A stretch of 64,000 nt of DNA from assembly GCA_024169445.1 (NCBI GenBank), contig JALKFA010000001.1:2604001-2668000 (forward strand). Direction: 5' to 3'. The notes below the pieces were generated by a model that was given only the letters and a program-made list of their open reading frames with translations, was not told the origin of the DNA and ran no database searches. Below are positions 8,006 through 16,767 of this stretch, one piece after another. The DNA comes from Buttiauxella agrestis ATCC 33320. Lineage in GTDB: Bacteria; Pseudomonadota; Gammaproteobacteria; Enterobacterales; Enterobacteriaceae. Each line of letters begins with the position of its first letter. Positions within the stretch are counted from its first letter, which is position 1. A program made the position numbers and the translations under genes.

Positions 8006-8923
8006 ATGAGTACTTCACAGCGAACATATCGTACCGATTTAAAACTACTGCGCTATTTTCAGGCGGTAGCGGAAGAGCTGCATTTTGGAAAAGCTGCCGC
8101 GCGGCTCAACATGTCGCAACCGCCGCTAAGCTTCCATATCAAAGAATTAGAATCCCAGCTCGGCACCGTTCTGTTTATACGCCATTCCCGTAGCGTCGCC
8201 TTGACGTATGCCGGTGAAGTGTTGCTGGAAGAAACCCGGCTGCTGCTCGATAGCGCAAACCAGGCCCTGGCTCGCGTGGAACAAATCGGCCGTGGGGAAG
8301 GTGGGCGAATTCATCTGGGCATTGTCGGTACGGCTATTTGGGGTGGTCTGCGTCTGGGGTTACAGCAATTTATCGCCGATTATCCCGCTATCGATATTTT
8401 GTTCCGTGAAAAGTCACCAGGTGACCAGCTTGCTTTGATTGACCGTCACGACATTGACGCCGGAATCTGGCGCATGGAAACCAATCCGCCTCCGGGTTTA
8501 CGCAGCGAAAAACTTCACGACGCTACGTTTTTGGTCGCGTTGCCAGAAAAGCATCCTCTGGCAAAACAATCCGCCATTAATATTGAACAATTGCGCCGTG
8601 AAGCCTTTGTCACCATGACGGCAGTGCATTCTGACTGGACTTTTTTGCAGGGTGTTTGCCGCGAGGCTGGGTTTGTCCCACATGTGGTCAGGGAAGCGGT
8701 GGAACCGCAAACCGTATTGGCGCTTGTCAGTATTGGAATGGGATTGACCATCATGGCCGACAGCTATGCGCAAATGAACTGGCCGGGTGTCACTTTCCGC
8801 CCACTGGCTCAGGCGATCCCCGCCGATCTTTACGTGGTGTACGATCCGCATCATCTGGCTTCCACGACGCGCCATTTAATTGACGTATTAAAACAATCGC
8901 CAGGCACATTGCCCATTCGTTGA
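8006..8923 (+). CDS. xapR: LysR-type transcriptional regulator XapR
   Basis: The 305-residue LysR-family protein has an N-terminal winged helix-turn-helix ([30 protein letters not shown], about residues 8-38) and a C-terminal periplasmic-binding-fold effector domain (about 95-295). The ending [30 protein letters not shown] matches E. coli XapR. The family member activates xapAB in response to xanthosine. In E. coli it also follows xapB. I did not find a defensible binding site in the nfsA-xapA gap. Confidence 0.9.
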   Translation: MSTSQRTYRTDLKLLRYFQAVAEELHFGKAAARLNMSQPPLSFHIKELESQLGTVLFIRHSRSVALTYAGEVLLEETRLLLDSANQALARVEQIGRGEGGRIHLGIVGTAIWGGLRLGLQQFIADYPAIDILFREKSPGDQLALIDRHDIDAGIWRMETNPPPGLRSEKLHDATFLVALPEKHPLAKQSAINIEQLRREAFVTMTAVHSDWTFLQGVCREAGFVPHVVREAVEPQTVLALVSIGMGLTIMADSYAQMNWPGVTFRPLAQAIPADLYVVYDPHHLASTTRHLIDVLKQSPGTLPIR

Positions 8924-8987
8924 AATGTCATGGCAGTGCTATGATAACCCCGCTTTCATTATTGGACTGGAAACGCTGAGGTACAGG

Positions 8988-9890
8988 GTGAAAATCGCCA
9001 TTTTATCCCGGGATGGAACGCTTTATTCTTGCAAACGTCTACGTGAGGCGGCCTCTCGCCGTGGTCACGTCGTCGAAATCATCGATCCCCTTTCTTGCTA
9101 CATGAACATCAATCCGGCGGCCCCCTCAGTGCACTATAAGGGACGTCAGCTTCCTCATTATGATGCGGTGATCCCGCGTATCGGTTCTGCTATTACGTTC
9201 TACGGCACCGCCGTGTTACGCCAGTTTGAAATGTTGGGCAGTTATCCGCTCAATGAATCGGTGGCGATCACTCGTGCACGTGACAAACTGCGATCGTTAC
9301 AGTTGATGGCACGTCAGGGGATTGATTTACCGGTGACAGGTTTTGCCCACTCGCCAGATGACACCAGTGATTTAATCGACATGGTTGGTGGTGCGCCGCT
9401 GGTGGTGAAGCTGGTGGAAGGGACGCAAGGAATTGGCGTGGTGCTTGCGGAAACGCGGCAAGCGGCCGAAAGTGTGATCGACGCATTTCGCGGTCTGAAT
9501 GCTCACATTCTGGTGCAAGAATACATAAAAGAAGCCAAGGGCAGGGATATTCGCTGTCTGGTGGTCGGCAACAAAGTAGTGGCAGCTATCGAACGCCAGG
9601 CAAAACCAGGGGATTTCCGCTCCAATTTGCACCGTGGGGGGGTTGCGCATCAGGTTACTATTACAGAGCGTGAACGCGAAATTGCCCTGCATGCTGCTGC
9701 AACTTTGGGGTTGGATGTGGCTGGTGTCGATATTTTACGTGCCAAACGCGGCCCGCTGGTGATGGAAGTGAATGCGTCACCGGGTCTTGAAGGTATTGAA
9801 AAGACCAGCGGTATCGATATTGCGACCTTAATGATCAAGTGGATTGAGCAACAAGCGCAACCCGGTTATTGCCTGAAAACGGGTGGCTAA
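8988..9890 (+). CDS. rimK: Ribosomal protein S6 L-glutamate ligase RimK
   Basis: The 300-residue ATP-grasp ligase adds glutamates to the C-terminus of ribosomal protein S6 and can synthesise poly-glutamate. The start was set at GTG 8988 because [22 protein letters not shown] then matches the E. coli start exactly, with GAGG about 11 bases upstream. An ATG 63 bases earlier would add an unconserved leader. ATP-grasp elements include [43 protein letters not shown] and the Mg-binding [17 protein letters not shown]. In E. coli it is in the nfsA operon; here it follows xapR by 64 bases. Confidence 0.94.
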   Translation: MKIAILSRDGTLYSCKRLREAASRRGHVVEIIDPLSCYMNINPAAPSVHYKGRQLPHYDAVIPRIGSAITFYGTAVLRQFEMLGSYPLNESVAITRARDKLRSLQLMARQGIDLPVTGFAHSPDDTSDLIDMVGGAPLVVKLVEGTQGIGVVLAETRQAAESVIDAFRGLNAHILVQEYIKEAKGRDIRCLVVGNKVVAAIERQAKPGDFRSNLHRGGVAHQVTITEREREIALHAAATLGLDVAGVDILRAKRGPLVMEVNASPGLEGIEKTSGIDIATLMIKWIEQQAQPGYCLKTGG

Positions 9891-9965
9891 ATTCCAGCAT
9901 CGGCACCCATGGGCGCATAATCATAGTATGAAGCGCTGTTTTTGCGTAAGCTATGGCGCGACTTC

Positions 9966-9985
9966 GAGCCTGTTTAGTCAGGCTC
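9966..9985. repeat. Small inverted repeat upstream of ybjN
   Basis: A perfect 7-bp stem (GAGCCTG / CAGGCTC) with a 6-base loop lies in the 129-base gap between rimK and ybjN. No strong T-tract follows. It may be a weak terminator of the rimK transcript or a structure in the ybjN leader. Confidence 0.4.
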
Positions 9986-10019
9986 TAAATTACCCCCTTT
10001 AAAAGAGGCTACGGCATTT

Positions 10020-10499
10020 ATGGATTCACTCGTTGTCCCTACTCTGGACATCTTACGCCGCTGGCTCGATGAAATCGGCGTGACCATTTTCGAGTGCGAT
10101 ACCTGCCAGGCGCTCCATCTGCCACACATGCAGAATTTTGATGGTGTCTACGATGCGAAAATCGATCTGGTCGATAATATCATCTTGTTTTCAGCCCTGG
10201 CTGAGGTAAAACCCTCTGCGTTGCTGCCCCTGGCATCCGATCTCTCGTCTATTAACGCCAGTTCGCTGACGGTGAAAGCCTTTTTGGATATCCAGGACGA
10301 CAATTTACCTAAACTCGTGGTTTGCCAGTCGTTACAGGCCGAAGTTGGAATTACTCGCGAGCAGTTTGCTGCCTTTGTAAAACAGAGTGAAGAGCAAATC
10401 TCGATGGTAATTCTGGAAGCTTGCGCGAACCAGTTGCTCTTTATTTCCGACGAAGAAGAGCAAGACAGCACCGTTATTCAAACCCATTTCCTGCACTAA
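10020..10499 (+). CDS. ybjN: YbjN, putative sensory transduction/stress regulator
   Basis: The 159-residue acidic cytoplasmic protein is nearly identical in length to E. coli YbjN (158). The conserved core FECDTCQALHLPHMQNFDGVYDAKIDL is near residues 22-48, followed by NASSLTVKAFLDIQDDNLPKLVVCQSL. It has the YbjN/type III secretion chaperone-like fold family signature. In E. coli its overexpression affects motility, biofilm and stress responses; a molecular activity is not established. Confidence 0.9.
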   Translation: MDSLVVPTLDILRRWLDEIGVTIFECDTCQALHLPHMQNFDGVYDAKIDLVDNIILFSALAEVKPSALLPLASDLSSINASSLTVKAFLDIQDDNLPKLVVCQSLQAEVGITREQFAAFVKQSEEQISMVILEACANQLLFISDEEEQDSTVIQTHFLH

Positions 10500-10879
10500 T
10501 CGTTCCTTTCCTGACCGCAGCGGCTGCCATGTCCGCTGCTCTCCACATATTTTTATTCTGCTTTATTAACCACAACCAGCATGACTCTCGCCACTATGGC
10601 CAATTTGGGGCCATACCATAGATGTTTTATGGTTAAAAAATTGATAAAAGTCACTTTTCTGACTGGGCTATAGTCACTAAGTCTGGCTACAGTTATTCTT
10701 GCGGAGCGCTTAAAGCGTGCAATGTCTGCTGGGAAGGCGTCAGCCTTTTTTCACGGCAGTTTGAATAGAGATGCATGATTCTTGCATGTCCCAACGGTGA
10801 GAAAAAATGCGTAAAAGCTTGATTGCGTAAATTATGCTCGCGAAAGCGAGAATTGCCCTTTATTCAGAAGGAATAGACT
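10500..10879. other. potF upstream region
   Basis: This 380-base stretch has no supported gene. It should hold the potFGHI promoter. It contains a 7-7-7 inverted repeat (10595-10615) and AT-rich sequence before potF. The potF ribosome binding site AAGGA lies about eight bases before the ATG. A matching sigma-54 site was looked for and not convincingly found. Confidence 0.5.
10595..10615. promoter_or_regulatory. Inverted repeat upstream of potF, possible operator
   Basis: Perfect 7-bp arms TATGGCC and GGCCATA are separated by 7 bases (AATTTGG), about 265 bases before the potF ATG. The symmetry suits a dimeric regulator, but the protein is unknown. Confidence 0.35.
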
Positions 10880-11992
10880 ATGTTCGCCCAACGTAAAAAA
10901 TTGCTATCGGGTATGGTGGCGGGTTTGTTGATGACCGTGTCTGCCACCGCGTTTGCCGCTGAACAGAAGACGCTGCACGTTTATAACTGGTCTGATTATA
11001 TCGCTCCAGATACGTTGGCAAACTTCACCAAAGAAACCGGTATTAAAGTGGTGTACGACGTCTTCGACTCCAATGAGGTTCTGGAAGGGAAGTTGATGGC
11101 GGGCAGCACAGGTTACGATCTCGTCGTGCCTTCTTCGCAATTCCTTGAGCGACAGGCTCAGGCCGGTATTTTCCAGCCTCTTGATAAGAGCAAACTGCCG
11201 AACTACAAAAACCTCGATCCGGAAATGCTTAAGTTGGTGGCGCATAATGACCACGACAATAAATACGGTATTCCGTACATGATGGTCACTACCGGTATTG
11301 GTTATAATGTCGAAAAAGTTAAAGCGGCGTTAGGTAAAGACGCGCCAGTTGATAGCTGGGATCTTATTCTGAAACCAGAAAACCTTGAGAAGCTGAAAAG
11401 CTGTGGTGTTTCGTTCCTTGATGCGCCAAGTGAGGTTTATGCTAGCGTGCTGCACTATCTGGGCAAAGATCCTAACAGCACCGATCCAAAAGATTACACC
11501 GGTGCGGCGAATGATTTGCTGTTGAAATTACGTCCGTCAATTCGTTACTTCCACTCTTCCCAATACATCAACGATTTAGCCAACGGCGATATTTGCGTCG
11601 CGATTGGTTGGTCTGGCGATATTCTGCAGGCAGCTAACCGTGCCAAAGAAGCAAAAAATGGCGTGAATATTGCTTATACCATTCCTAAAGAAGGCGCGAT
11701 GGTGTACTTCGATATGTTCGCTATGACTAATGACGCGAAAAATAAAGACGAAGCGTACCAGTTCCTGAATTACCTGATGCGCCCGGATGTAGTAGCGAAT
11801 ATCAGTAATCACGTTTATTACGCTAACGCGAATAAAGAGTCTACTCCGCTGTTGAATGCAGAGATCCGTGATAACCCAGGAATTTATCCACCGGCTGACG
11901 TGCGTGCCAAGTTGTTCACCCAGGGTGTGCAATCGCCAAAAGTGGACCGCGTGATTACCCGGGCATGGACTAAAGTTAAAACTGGGAAATAG
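10880..11992 (+). CDS. potF: Putrescine ABC transporter, periplasmic binding protein
   Basis: The 370-residue protein has a Sec signal peptide (KKLLSGMVAGLLMTVSATAFA, cleavage near residue 26) followed by KTLHVYNWSDYIAP, the characteristic start of PotF/PotD polyamine-binding proteins. It captures putrescine in the periplasm and delivers it to PotH-PotI. Length and sequence match E. coli PotF. It is first in the potFGHI operon; 113 bases containing a palindromic repeat pair separate it from potG. Confidence 0.96.
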   Translation: MFAQRKKLLSGMVAGLLMTVSATAFAAEQKTLHVYNWSDYIAPDTLANFTKETGIKVVYDVFDSNEVLEGKLMAGSTGYDLVVPSSQFLERQAQAGIFQPLDKSKLPNYKNLDPEMLKLVAHNDHDNKYGIPYMMVTTGIGYNVEKVKAALGKDAPVDSWDLILKPENLEKLKSCGVSFLDAPSEVYASVLHYLGKDPNSTDPKDYTGAANDLLLKLRPSIRYFHSSQYINDLANGDICVAIGWSGDILQAANRAKEAKNGVNIAYTIPKEGAMVYFDMFAMTNDAKNKDEAYQFLNYLMRPDVVANISNHVYYANANKESTPLLNAEIRDNPGIYPPADVRAKLFTQGVQSPKVDRVITRAWTKVKTGK

Positions 11993-12004
11993 ACCTATTT
12001 TTTA

Positions 12005-12075
12005 GTTGTAGGTCGGTTAAGCGCAGCGTCAACCGACAAAAGGTGGATGGCGCTGTCGCTTATCCACCCTACAAC
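12005..12075. repeat. Pair of inverted REP-like palindromic units between potF and potG
   Basis: Two hairpins face each other. Unit 1 has stem GTCGGTT / AACCGAC (12012-12018 and 12031-12037) and unit 2 has stem GGTGGAT / ATCCACC (12042-12048 and 12062-12068). The outer ends GTTGTAGG and CCTACAAC (12005-12012, 12068-12075) are also complementary, so the whole folds back. This architecture is that of a BIME (paired REP units). It may act as a 3' stabiliser for potF mRNA and lower expression of potGHI relative to the binding protein. Confidence 0.7.
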
Positions 12076-12105
12076 ATCTCGAAAGAATTGCCGGAGAGCA
12101 ACATA

Positions 12106-13239
12106 TTGAACGACGCAACTCCTCGTCCACACGCGAAAACTCGCAAAGCGCTCACCCCGCTGCTTGAAGTACGCAACCTCACAAAATCCTTCGACGGGCA
12201 ACACGCCGTTGATGATGTGAATCTCACTATTTATAAAGGCGAAATTTTTGCGCTGCTCGGGCCGTCCGGCTGCGGTAAATCAACACTTTTACGCATGTTG
12301 GCAGGCTTTGAGCAACCGAGTGCAGGGCAGATCGTGCTTGATGGCGTCGATCTGTCGCATGTGCCGCCGTACCAGCGCCCGATCAATATGATGTTCCAGT
12401 CGTATGCGCTTTTCCCGCATATGACGGTGGAGCAGAACATTGCGTTTGGCCTCAAGCAAGACAAGTTGCCGAAAAATGAAATTACGCAGCGGGTGCAGGA
12501 AATGCTGACGCTGGTGCATATGCAAGAGTTTGCCAAACGTAAACCGCATCAGCTTTCTGGTGGGCAACGCCAGCGTGTCGCGTTGGCCAGGAGCCTGGCG
12601 AAACGGCCAAAACTGTTACTGCTTGATGAGCCAATGGGCGCGCTGGATAAGAAATTGCGCGACCGCATGCAGCTTGAAGTGGTCGATATTCTAGAGCGTG
12701 TCGGCGCAACTTGCGTGATGGTGACACATGACCAGGAAGAAGCGATGACCATGGCGGGGCGCATCGCCATCATGAATCGCGGTAAATTCGAGCAAATCGG
12801 TGAACCGGAAGAAGTTTACGAATATCCGACGACACGCTACAGCGCTGAATTTATCGGCTCGGTGAATGTCTTTGAAGGCTTGCTGAAAGAACGCCAGGAA
12901 GACGGGCTGGTGATTGACAGCCCAGGGCTTGTCCATCCACTCAAAGTTGATGCTGATATTTCCGTGGTCGATGGCGTGCCGGTGTATGTCGCGTTGCGTC
13001 CGGAAAAAGTGATGTTGTGTGAAGAACCTCCTGCTGACGGCTACAACTTTGCAGTCGGCGAAGTAGTGCATATCGCCTATCTTGGCGACCTGTCTATTTA
13101 TCATGTTCGCCTGAAAAGCGGCCAGATGATCAGTGCACAGTTGCAGAACGAACATCGTAATCGTAAAGGAATGCCAACATGGGGCGACGAAGTGCGTCTG
13201 TGTTGGGATGCTGAAAGTTGTGTGGTTCTGACAGTTTAA
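12106..13239 (+). CDS. potG: Putrescine ABC transporter, ATP-binding protein
   Basis: The 377-residue ATPase energises putrescine import. It has Walker A GPSGCGKST (52-60), Q-loop region FQSYALFPHM, ABC signature LSGGQRQRVALARSL, Walker B KLLLLDEP, an H-loop in VMVTHDQEEA, and a C-terminal TOBE-type domain from about residue 280. I chose TTG 12106 because it gives exactly the E. coli length and start (MNDA-PRP) and has GGAGAG upstream. An in-frame ATG at 12043 lies inside the REP-like repeat and is unlikely. It is followed by potH after nine bases. Confidence 0.93.
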   Translation: MNDATPRPHAKTRKALTPLLEVRNLTKSFDGQHAVDDVNLTIYKGEIFALLGPSGCGKSTLLRMLAGFEQPSAGQIVLDGVDLSHVPPYQRPINMMFQSYALFPHMTVEQNIAFGLKQDKLPKNEITQRVQEMLTLVHMQEFAKRKPHQLSGGQRQRVALARSLAKRPKLLLLDEPMGALDKKLRDRMQLEVVDILERVGATCVMVTHDQEEAMTMAGRIAIMNRGKFEQIGEPEEVYEYPTTRYSAEFIGSVNVFEGLLKERQEDGLVIDSPGLVHPLKVDADISVVDGVPVYVALRPEKVMLCEEPPADGYNFAVGEVVHIAYLGDLSIYHVRLKSGQMISAQLQNEHRNRKGMPTWGDEVRLCWDAESCVVLTV

Positions 13240-13248
13240 GGGGGCGAA

Positions 13249-14202
13249 ATGAGCACGATGACTGAACGCCCGGCTGAGCCACCGGCAAGCGGTTTCAAAT
13301 TGTGGCTGGCTAAAATGCAAATGCGCCATGGCCGCAAACTGGTGATTGCATTACCGTATTTGTGGCTGATTCTGCTATTCATGCTGCCATTCTTGATTGT
13401 CTTCAAGATAAGCTTTGCTGAAATAGCGCGTTCGATTCCGCCGTATACCGATTTGATCACCTGGGCTGACGATCAGATTACCTTCGCGCTGAATCTGGCG
13501 AACTATCTCCAGTTAACCGATGATCCGCTATATGCGGAAGCCTATTTACAGTCGTTGCAAGTGGCTGGGGTGTCCACCATTTTCTGTCTGCTGTTAGGTT
13601 ACCCATTGGCATGGGCGGTGGCGCACAGCAAATCATCGACGCGTAATATTCTGTTGTTGTTGGTCATTTTGCCATCGTGGACATCGTTCTTGATCCGCGT
13701 GTATGCGTGGATGGGGATCCTGAAAAATAACGGCGTGCTCAATAACGTATTGATGTGGCTGGGCGTTATCGACCAACCATTGGTGATTCTGCATACCAAT
13801 CTTGCGGTGTATATCGGTATCGTTTATGCCTACTTGCCATTTATGGTGCTGCCGATTTACACCGCACTGACGCGGCTAGATTACTCGCTCGTTGAAGCCT
13901 CCTTAGATTTGGGCGCGCGTCCGCTGAAAACCTTCTTTAGCGTAATCGTGCCGCTGACTAAAGGCGGCATTATTGCCGGTTCGATGCTGGTGTTTATCCC
14001 GGCAGTGGGCGAGTTTGTTATCCCTGAACTGCTTGGCGGGCCTGATAGCATTATGATTGGCCGCGTATTGTGGCAAGAATTCTTTAATAACCGCGACTGG
14101 CCGGTGGCATCAGCGGTGGCGATAACCATGCTTATCTTGCTAATTGTGCCGATTATGTGGTTCCACAAATACCAGAACAAAACTGCGGGGGACCACGCAT
14201 GA
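13249..14202 (+). CDS. potH: Putrescine ABC transporter, permease PotH
   Basis: The 317-residue inner-membrane permease has about six transmembrane segments and the binding-protein-dependent transport EAA motif (SLVEASLDLGARPLKTFFSVIVPLTKGGI, near 205-245), which docks the PotG ATPase. It pairs with PotI to form the putrescine channel. It starts nine bases after potG and its stop overlaps the potI start by four bases (ATGA), so the pair is translationally coupled. Confidence 0.95.
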   Translation: MSTMTERPAEPPASGFKLWLAKMQMRHGRKLVIALPYLWLILLFMLPFLIVFKISFAEIARSIPPYTDLITWADDQITFALNLANYLQLTDDPLYAEAYLQSLQVAGVSTIFCLLLGYPLAWAVAHSKSSTRNILLLLVILPSWTSFLIRVYAWMGILKNNGVLNNVLMWLGVIDQPLVILHTNLAVYIGIVYAYLPFMVLPIYTALTRLDYSLVEASLDLGARPLKTFFSVIVPLTKGGIIAGSMLVFIPAVGEFVIPELLGGPDSIMIGRVLWQEFFNNRDWPVASAVAITMLILLIVPIMWFHKYQNKTAGDHA

Positions 14203-15044
14203 ACAACTTACCGGTAGTGCGTTCACCGTGGCGCATTTTGATTTTGGTGATCGGCTTCACCTTCCTCTACGCGCCAATGTTAATGCTGGTGGTGTACTCC
14301 TTTAACAGCTCCAGGCTGGTAACGGTCTGGGCGGGATGGTCGACGCGCTGGTATGTCGAGCTGTTCCATGACTCAGCAATGATGAGTGCCGTGGGGCTGA
14401 GCCTGACCATTGCAGCCGCAGCCGCTACGGCGGCGGTGATCCTTGGGACTATCGCCGCAGTGGTGATGGTGCGCTTTGGCAAGTTTCGTGGCTCCACGGG
14501 CTTTGCCTTTATGCTCACCGCGCCGCTGGTTATGCCGGACGTCATCACCGGCCTTTCGTTGTTGTTGCTGTTTGTGGCATTAGGGCACGCCATTGGCTGG
14601 CCGAGTGACCGCGGCATGCTGACTATTTGGTTGGCACACGTCACGTTCTGTACCGCCTATGTTTCTGTGGTAATTAGTTCCCGTTTGCGGGAACTGGACC
14701 ACTCAATTGAAGAAGCTGCCATGGACCTGGGCGCGACACCGCTGAAGGTTTTTTTCGTGATCACCGCTCCGATGATCGCTCCGGCGATTGTTTCTGGCTG
14801 GCTGTTGGCATTTACTTTATCGCTTGATGATTTGGTGATTGCGAGCTTTGTTTCCGGCCCAGGTGCGACAACCTTACCGATGCTGGTATTCTCAAGCGTC
14901 AGAATGGGGGTTAACCCGGAAATAAACGCGCTGGCATCCATCATTTTGGGCGTTGTTGGTTTTATTGGGTTAATCGCCTGGTGGCTGATGTCGCGAGCAG
15001 AAAAGCAGCGTCTGCGCGACATCCAACGTGCAAGGCGTAGCTGA
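14199..15044 (+). CDS. potI: Putrescine ABC transporter, permease PotI
   Basis: The 281-residue partner permease has six predicted membrane segments and its own EAA motif (SIEEAAMDLGATPLKVFFVITAPMIAPAI). ATG 14199 gives MNNLPVVRSPWRILILVIG, identical to the E. coli start. The longer frame from 14157 lies inside potH. The four-base overlap with potH indicates coupling. It is the last gene of potFGHI. Confidence 0.95.
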   Translation: MNNLPVVRSPWRILILVIGFTFLYAPMLMLVVYSFNSSRLVTVWAGWSTRWYVELFHDSAMMSAVGLSLTIAAAAATAAVILGTIAAVVMVRFGKFRGSTGFAFMLTAPLVMPDVITGLSLLLLFVALGHAIGWPSDRGMLTIWLAHVTFCTAYVSVVISSRLRELDHSIEEAAMDLGATPLKVFFVITAPMIAPAIVSGWLLAFTLSLDDLVIASFVSGPGATTLPMLVFSSVRMGVNPEINALASIILGVVGFIGLIAWWLMSRAEKQRLRDIQRARRS

Positions 15045-15069
15045 AAGTCTTAAAATCTGATAAAACCCA

Positions 15070-15094
15070 CAGTGCCGCGGAAGACGCGGCACTG
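15070..15094 (+). terminator. Strong hairpin after potI
   Basis: A perfect 10-bp GC-rich stem (CAGTGCCGCG / CGCGGCACTG) with loop GAAGA starts 25 bases after the potI stop. No T-tract follows, so it may be an mRNA 3'-stabilising structure more than an intrinsic terminator. It overlaps the GTG at 15072 that opens the ybjO frame. Confidence 0.5.
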
Positions 15095-15590
15095 TATCGT
15101 ATGGAACACGAGGTTTGCGGAAATTTTCAGGAAACGAACTCAAACACAGGCAAAATTGAACGCTCCCACATTAGTGCTGGTGGCGGCCATTGCTATTCTA
15201 ACGACACGCATCCTCGATCTGATGTTGGTTTTCAACTTGCTCGGGGTCAGTGGCGCGCTTGATTTTATTCACCGCAGCGTGCAAACCTGGAGCCTGACGC
15301 TGATTTTCCTCGCCAGCCTGGTGATGCTGTGTGTCGAATTACGCTGTGCATTTGTCATTATGAAAGGGCGTAATTGGGGACGCTGGGTATTTCTTGCCAC
15401 ACAGGTTATTTCCGTTAGCTATTTATGGGCGGCGTCACTCGGTTGGGGCTATCCCGAGTTGTTTAGCATTCCAGGTGAGTCAAAACGAGAGATTTTACGT
15501 TCACTAATGACGCAAAAACTGCCCGACATTTTGGTGCTATTCTTGTTATTTATCCCTTCGCGAAGTCGGCTTTTTTTCAAACTTCAATGA
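15072..15590 (+). CDS. ybjO: Inner-membrane protein YbjO (start uncertain)
   Basis: From about residue 29 the frame matches E. coli YbjO (KLNAPTLVLVA, FIHRSVQTWSLTLIFL, AASLGWGYPELFSIPGESKREI), a DUF2593 protein with about four membrane segments and unknown function. The 5' end is unclear. The GTG at 15072 lies in a hairpin and lacks a ribosome binding site. An ATG at 15101 begins MEHEVCGNFQETNSN, which resembles the E. coli start MEDETLGFFKKTSSS, but it is in another frame and would need a one-base shift before about 15155. A TTG at 15156 is in frame and has a weak AGG upstream. The coordinates given are the whole open frame. Confidence 0.7.
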   Translation: MPRKTRHCIVWNTRFAEIFRKRTQTQAKLNAPTLVLVAAIAILTTRILDLMLVFNLLGVSGALDFIHRSVQTWSLTLIFLASLVMLCVELRCAFVIMKGRNWGRWVFLATQVISVSYLWAASLGWGYPELFSIPGESKREILRSLMTQKLPDILVLFLLFIPSRSRLFFKLQ

Positions 15591-15635
15591 CTGCGTAGTG
15601 TTACAATCTGCGTCCAAATTCTTTAGGGCTTAATT

Positions 15636-16763
15636 ATGTACTGCGCGCTATATCAGGCTAATCGTTGCCGTTCTTGTACGTGGATAGAACAGCCGATTTC
15701 CGAGCAACTCACCGCCAAAATGAATGAGCTTCAGCAATTGCTGGAGGGTATTGCGGTGAAAAAGTGGTGTGCACCAGTCAGCGGCCCTGAGCACGCATTC
15801 CGCAATAAAGCCAAAATGGTGGTCAGCGGTAGCGTAGAAAAACCGTTGCTGGGAATGCTCCATCGCGACGGTACACCTGAAGACTTGACCGAATGCCCGC
15901 TTTATCCGGCTTCATTCCAGGCTGTGTTTACCGCACTTAAACCGTTTATCGCGCGTGCGGGGCTGACGCCGTATAACGTGGCGCGTAAACGCGGTGAACT
16001 GAAATATCTGCTTATCACTGAAAGCCAGCTAGACGGTGGCATGATGCTGCGTTTTGTGCTGCGAAGCGATGCCAAACTGGAACAGTTACGCGCCGCATTA
16101 CCCTGGTTGCAACAACAGCTCCCACAATTAAAGGTTATCTCCGCCAACATTCAGCCAGTGCATATGGCGATTATGGAAGGTGAGCAGGAAATTCCGTTAA
16201 CCGAACAGCAGGCACTGGAAGAGCAGTTTAACGGTGTGCCACTGTATATCCGCCCGCAAAGTTTCTTCCAGACCAACCCGACGGTCGCGGCATCTTTGTA
16301 TGCCACGGCACGCGAATGGGTACACGGGTTGCCAGTCAAACATATGTGGGATTTGTTCTGCGGGGTAGGTGGGTTTGGCCTGCATTGCGCAACGCCGGAG
16401 ATGAAACTTACCGGAATTGAAATTTCCCCTGAGGCTATTGCCTGTGCACGTCAGTCGGCGGAAAAACTAGGATTAACCGATATTCACTTCCAGGCGCTGG
16501 ATTCAACGAAATTTGCCACTGAACAGCAAGATGTTCCTGACCTGGTATTAGTGAATCCGCCACGGCGTGGCATTGGCCAGGCGTTGTGTTATTTCCTTAA
16601 TAACATGGCCCCGCAATACATTATCTATTCAAGCTGCAATGCGCAGACGATGGCGCGGGATATAGCGTCGCTGGCGGGATATCGGGTAGAACGCGTGCAA
16701 TTGTTCGATATGTTCCCGCACACCGCACATTACGAGGTGTTAGCCCTGCTGGTGCGCGGGTAG
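15636..16763 (+). CDS. rlmC: 23S rRNA (uracil-747-C5)-methyltransferase RlmC
   Basis: The 375-residue enzyme equals E. coli RlmC (RumB) in length. It methylates U747 of 23S rRNA using S-adenosylmethionine. The four cysteines that hold its [4Fe-4S] cluster are at residues 3, 11, 14 and 87. The methyltransferase domain shows [13 protein letters not shown] (SAM site), VNPPRRG and the catalytic cysteine in [14 protein letters not shown] near 332-345. It is convergent with artJ; a palindromic repeat carrying an inserted element lies between. Confidence 0.96.
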   Translation: MYCALYQANRCRSCTWIEQPISEQLTAKMNELQQLLEGIAVKKWCAPVSGPEHAFRNKAKMVVSGSVEKPLLGMLHRDGTPEDLTECPLYPASFQAVFTALKPFIARAGLTPYNVARKRGELKYLLITESQLDGGMMLRFVLRSDAKLEQLRAALPWLQQQLPQLKVISANIQPVHMAIMEGEQEIPLTEQQALEEQFNGVPLYIRPQSFFQTNPTVAASLYATAREWVHGLPVKHMWDLFCGVGGFGLHCATPEMKLTGIEISPEAIACARQSAEKLGLTDIHFQALDSTKFATEQQDVPDLVLVNPPRRGIGQALCYFLNNMAPQYIIYSSCNAQTMARDIASLAGYRVERVQLFDMFPHTAHYEVLALLVRG

Positions 16764-16767
16764 TTTT

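Noticed and set aside
10597-10611. TGGCCAATTTGGGGC upstream of potF as a sigma-54 promoter.
   Set aside because: The GG and GC are 12 bases apart as needed, but the -12 element TTGC is not present and the sequence is explained by the inverted repeat.
12691-13329. A 212-codon frame antisense to potG and the start of potH.
   Set aside because: It is a shadow of two clearly conserved genes, with no ribosome binding site or family resemblance.
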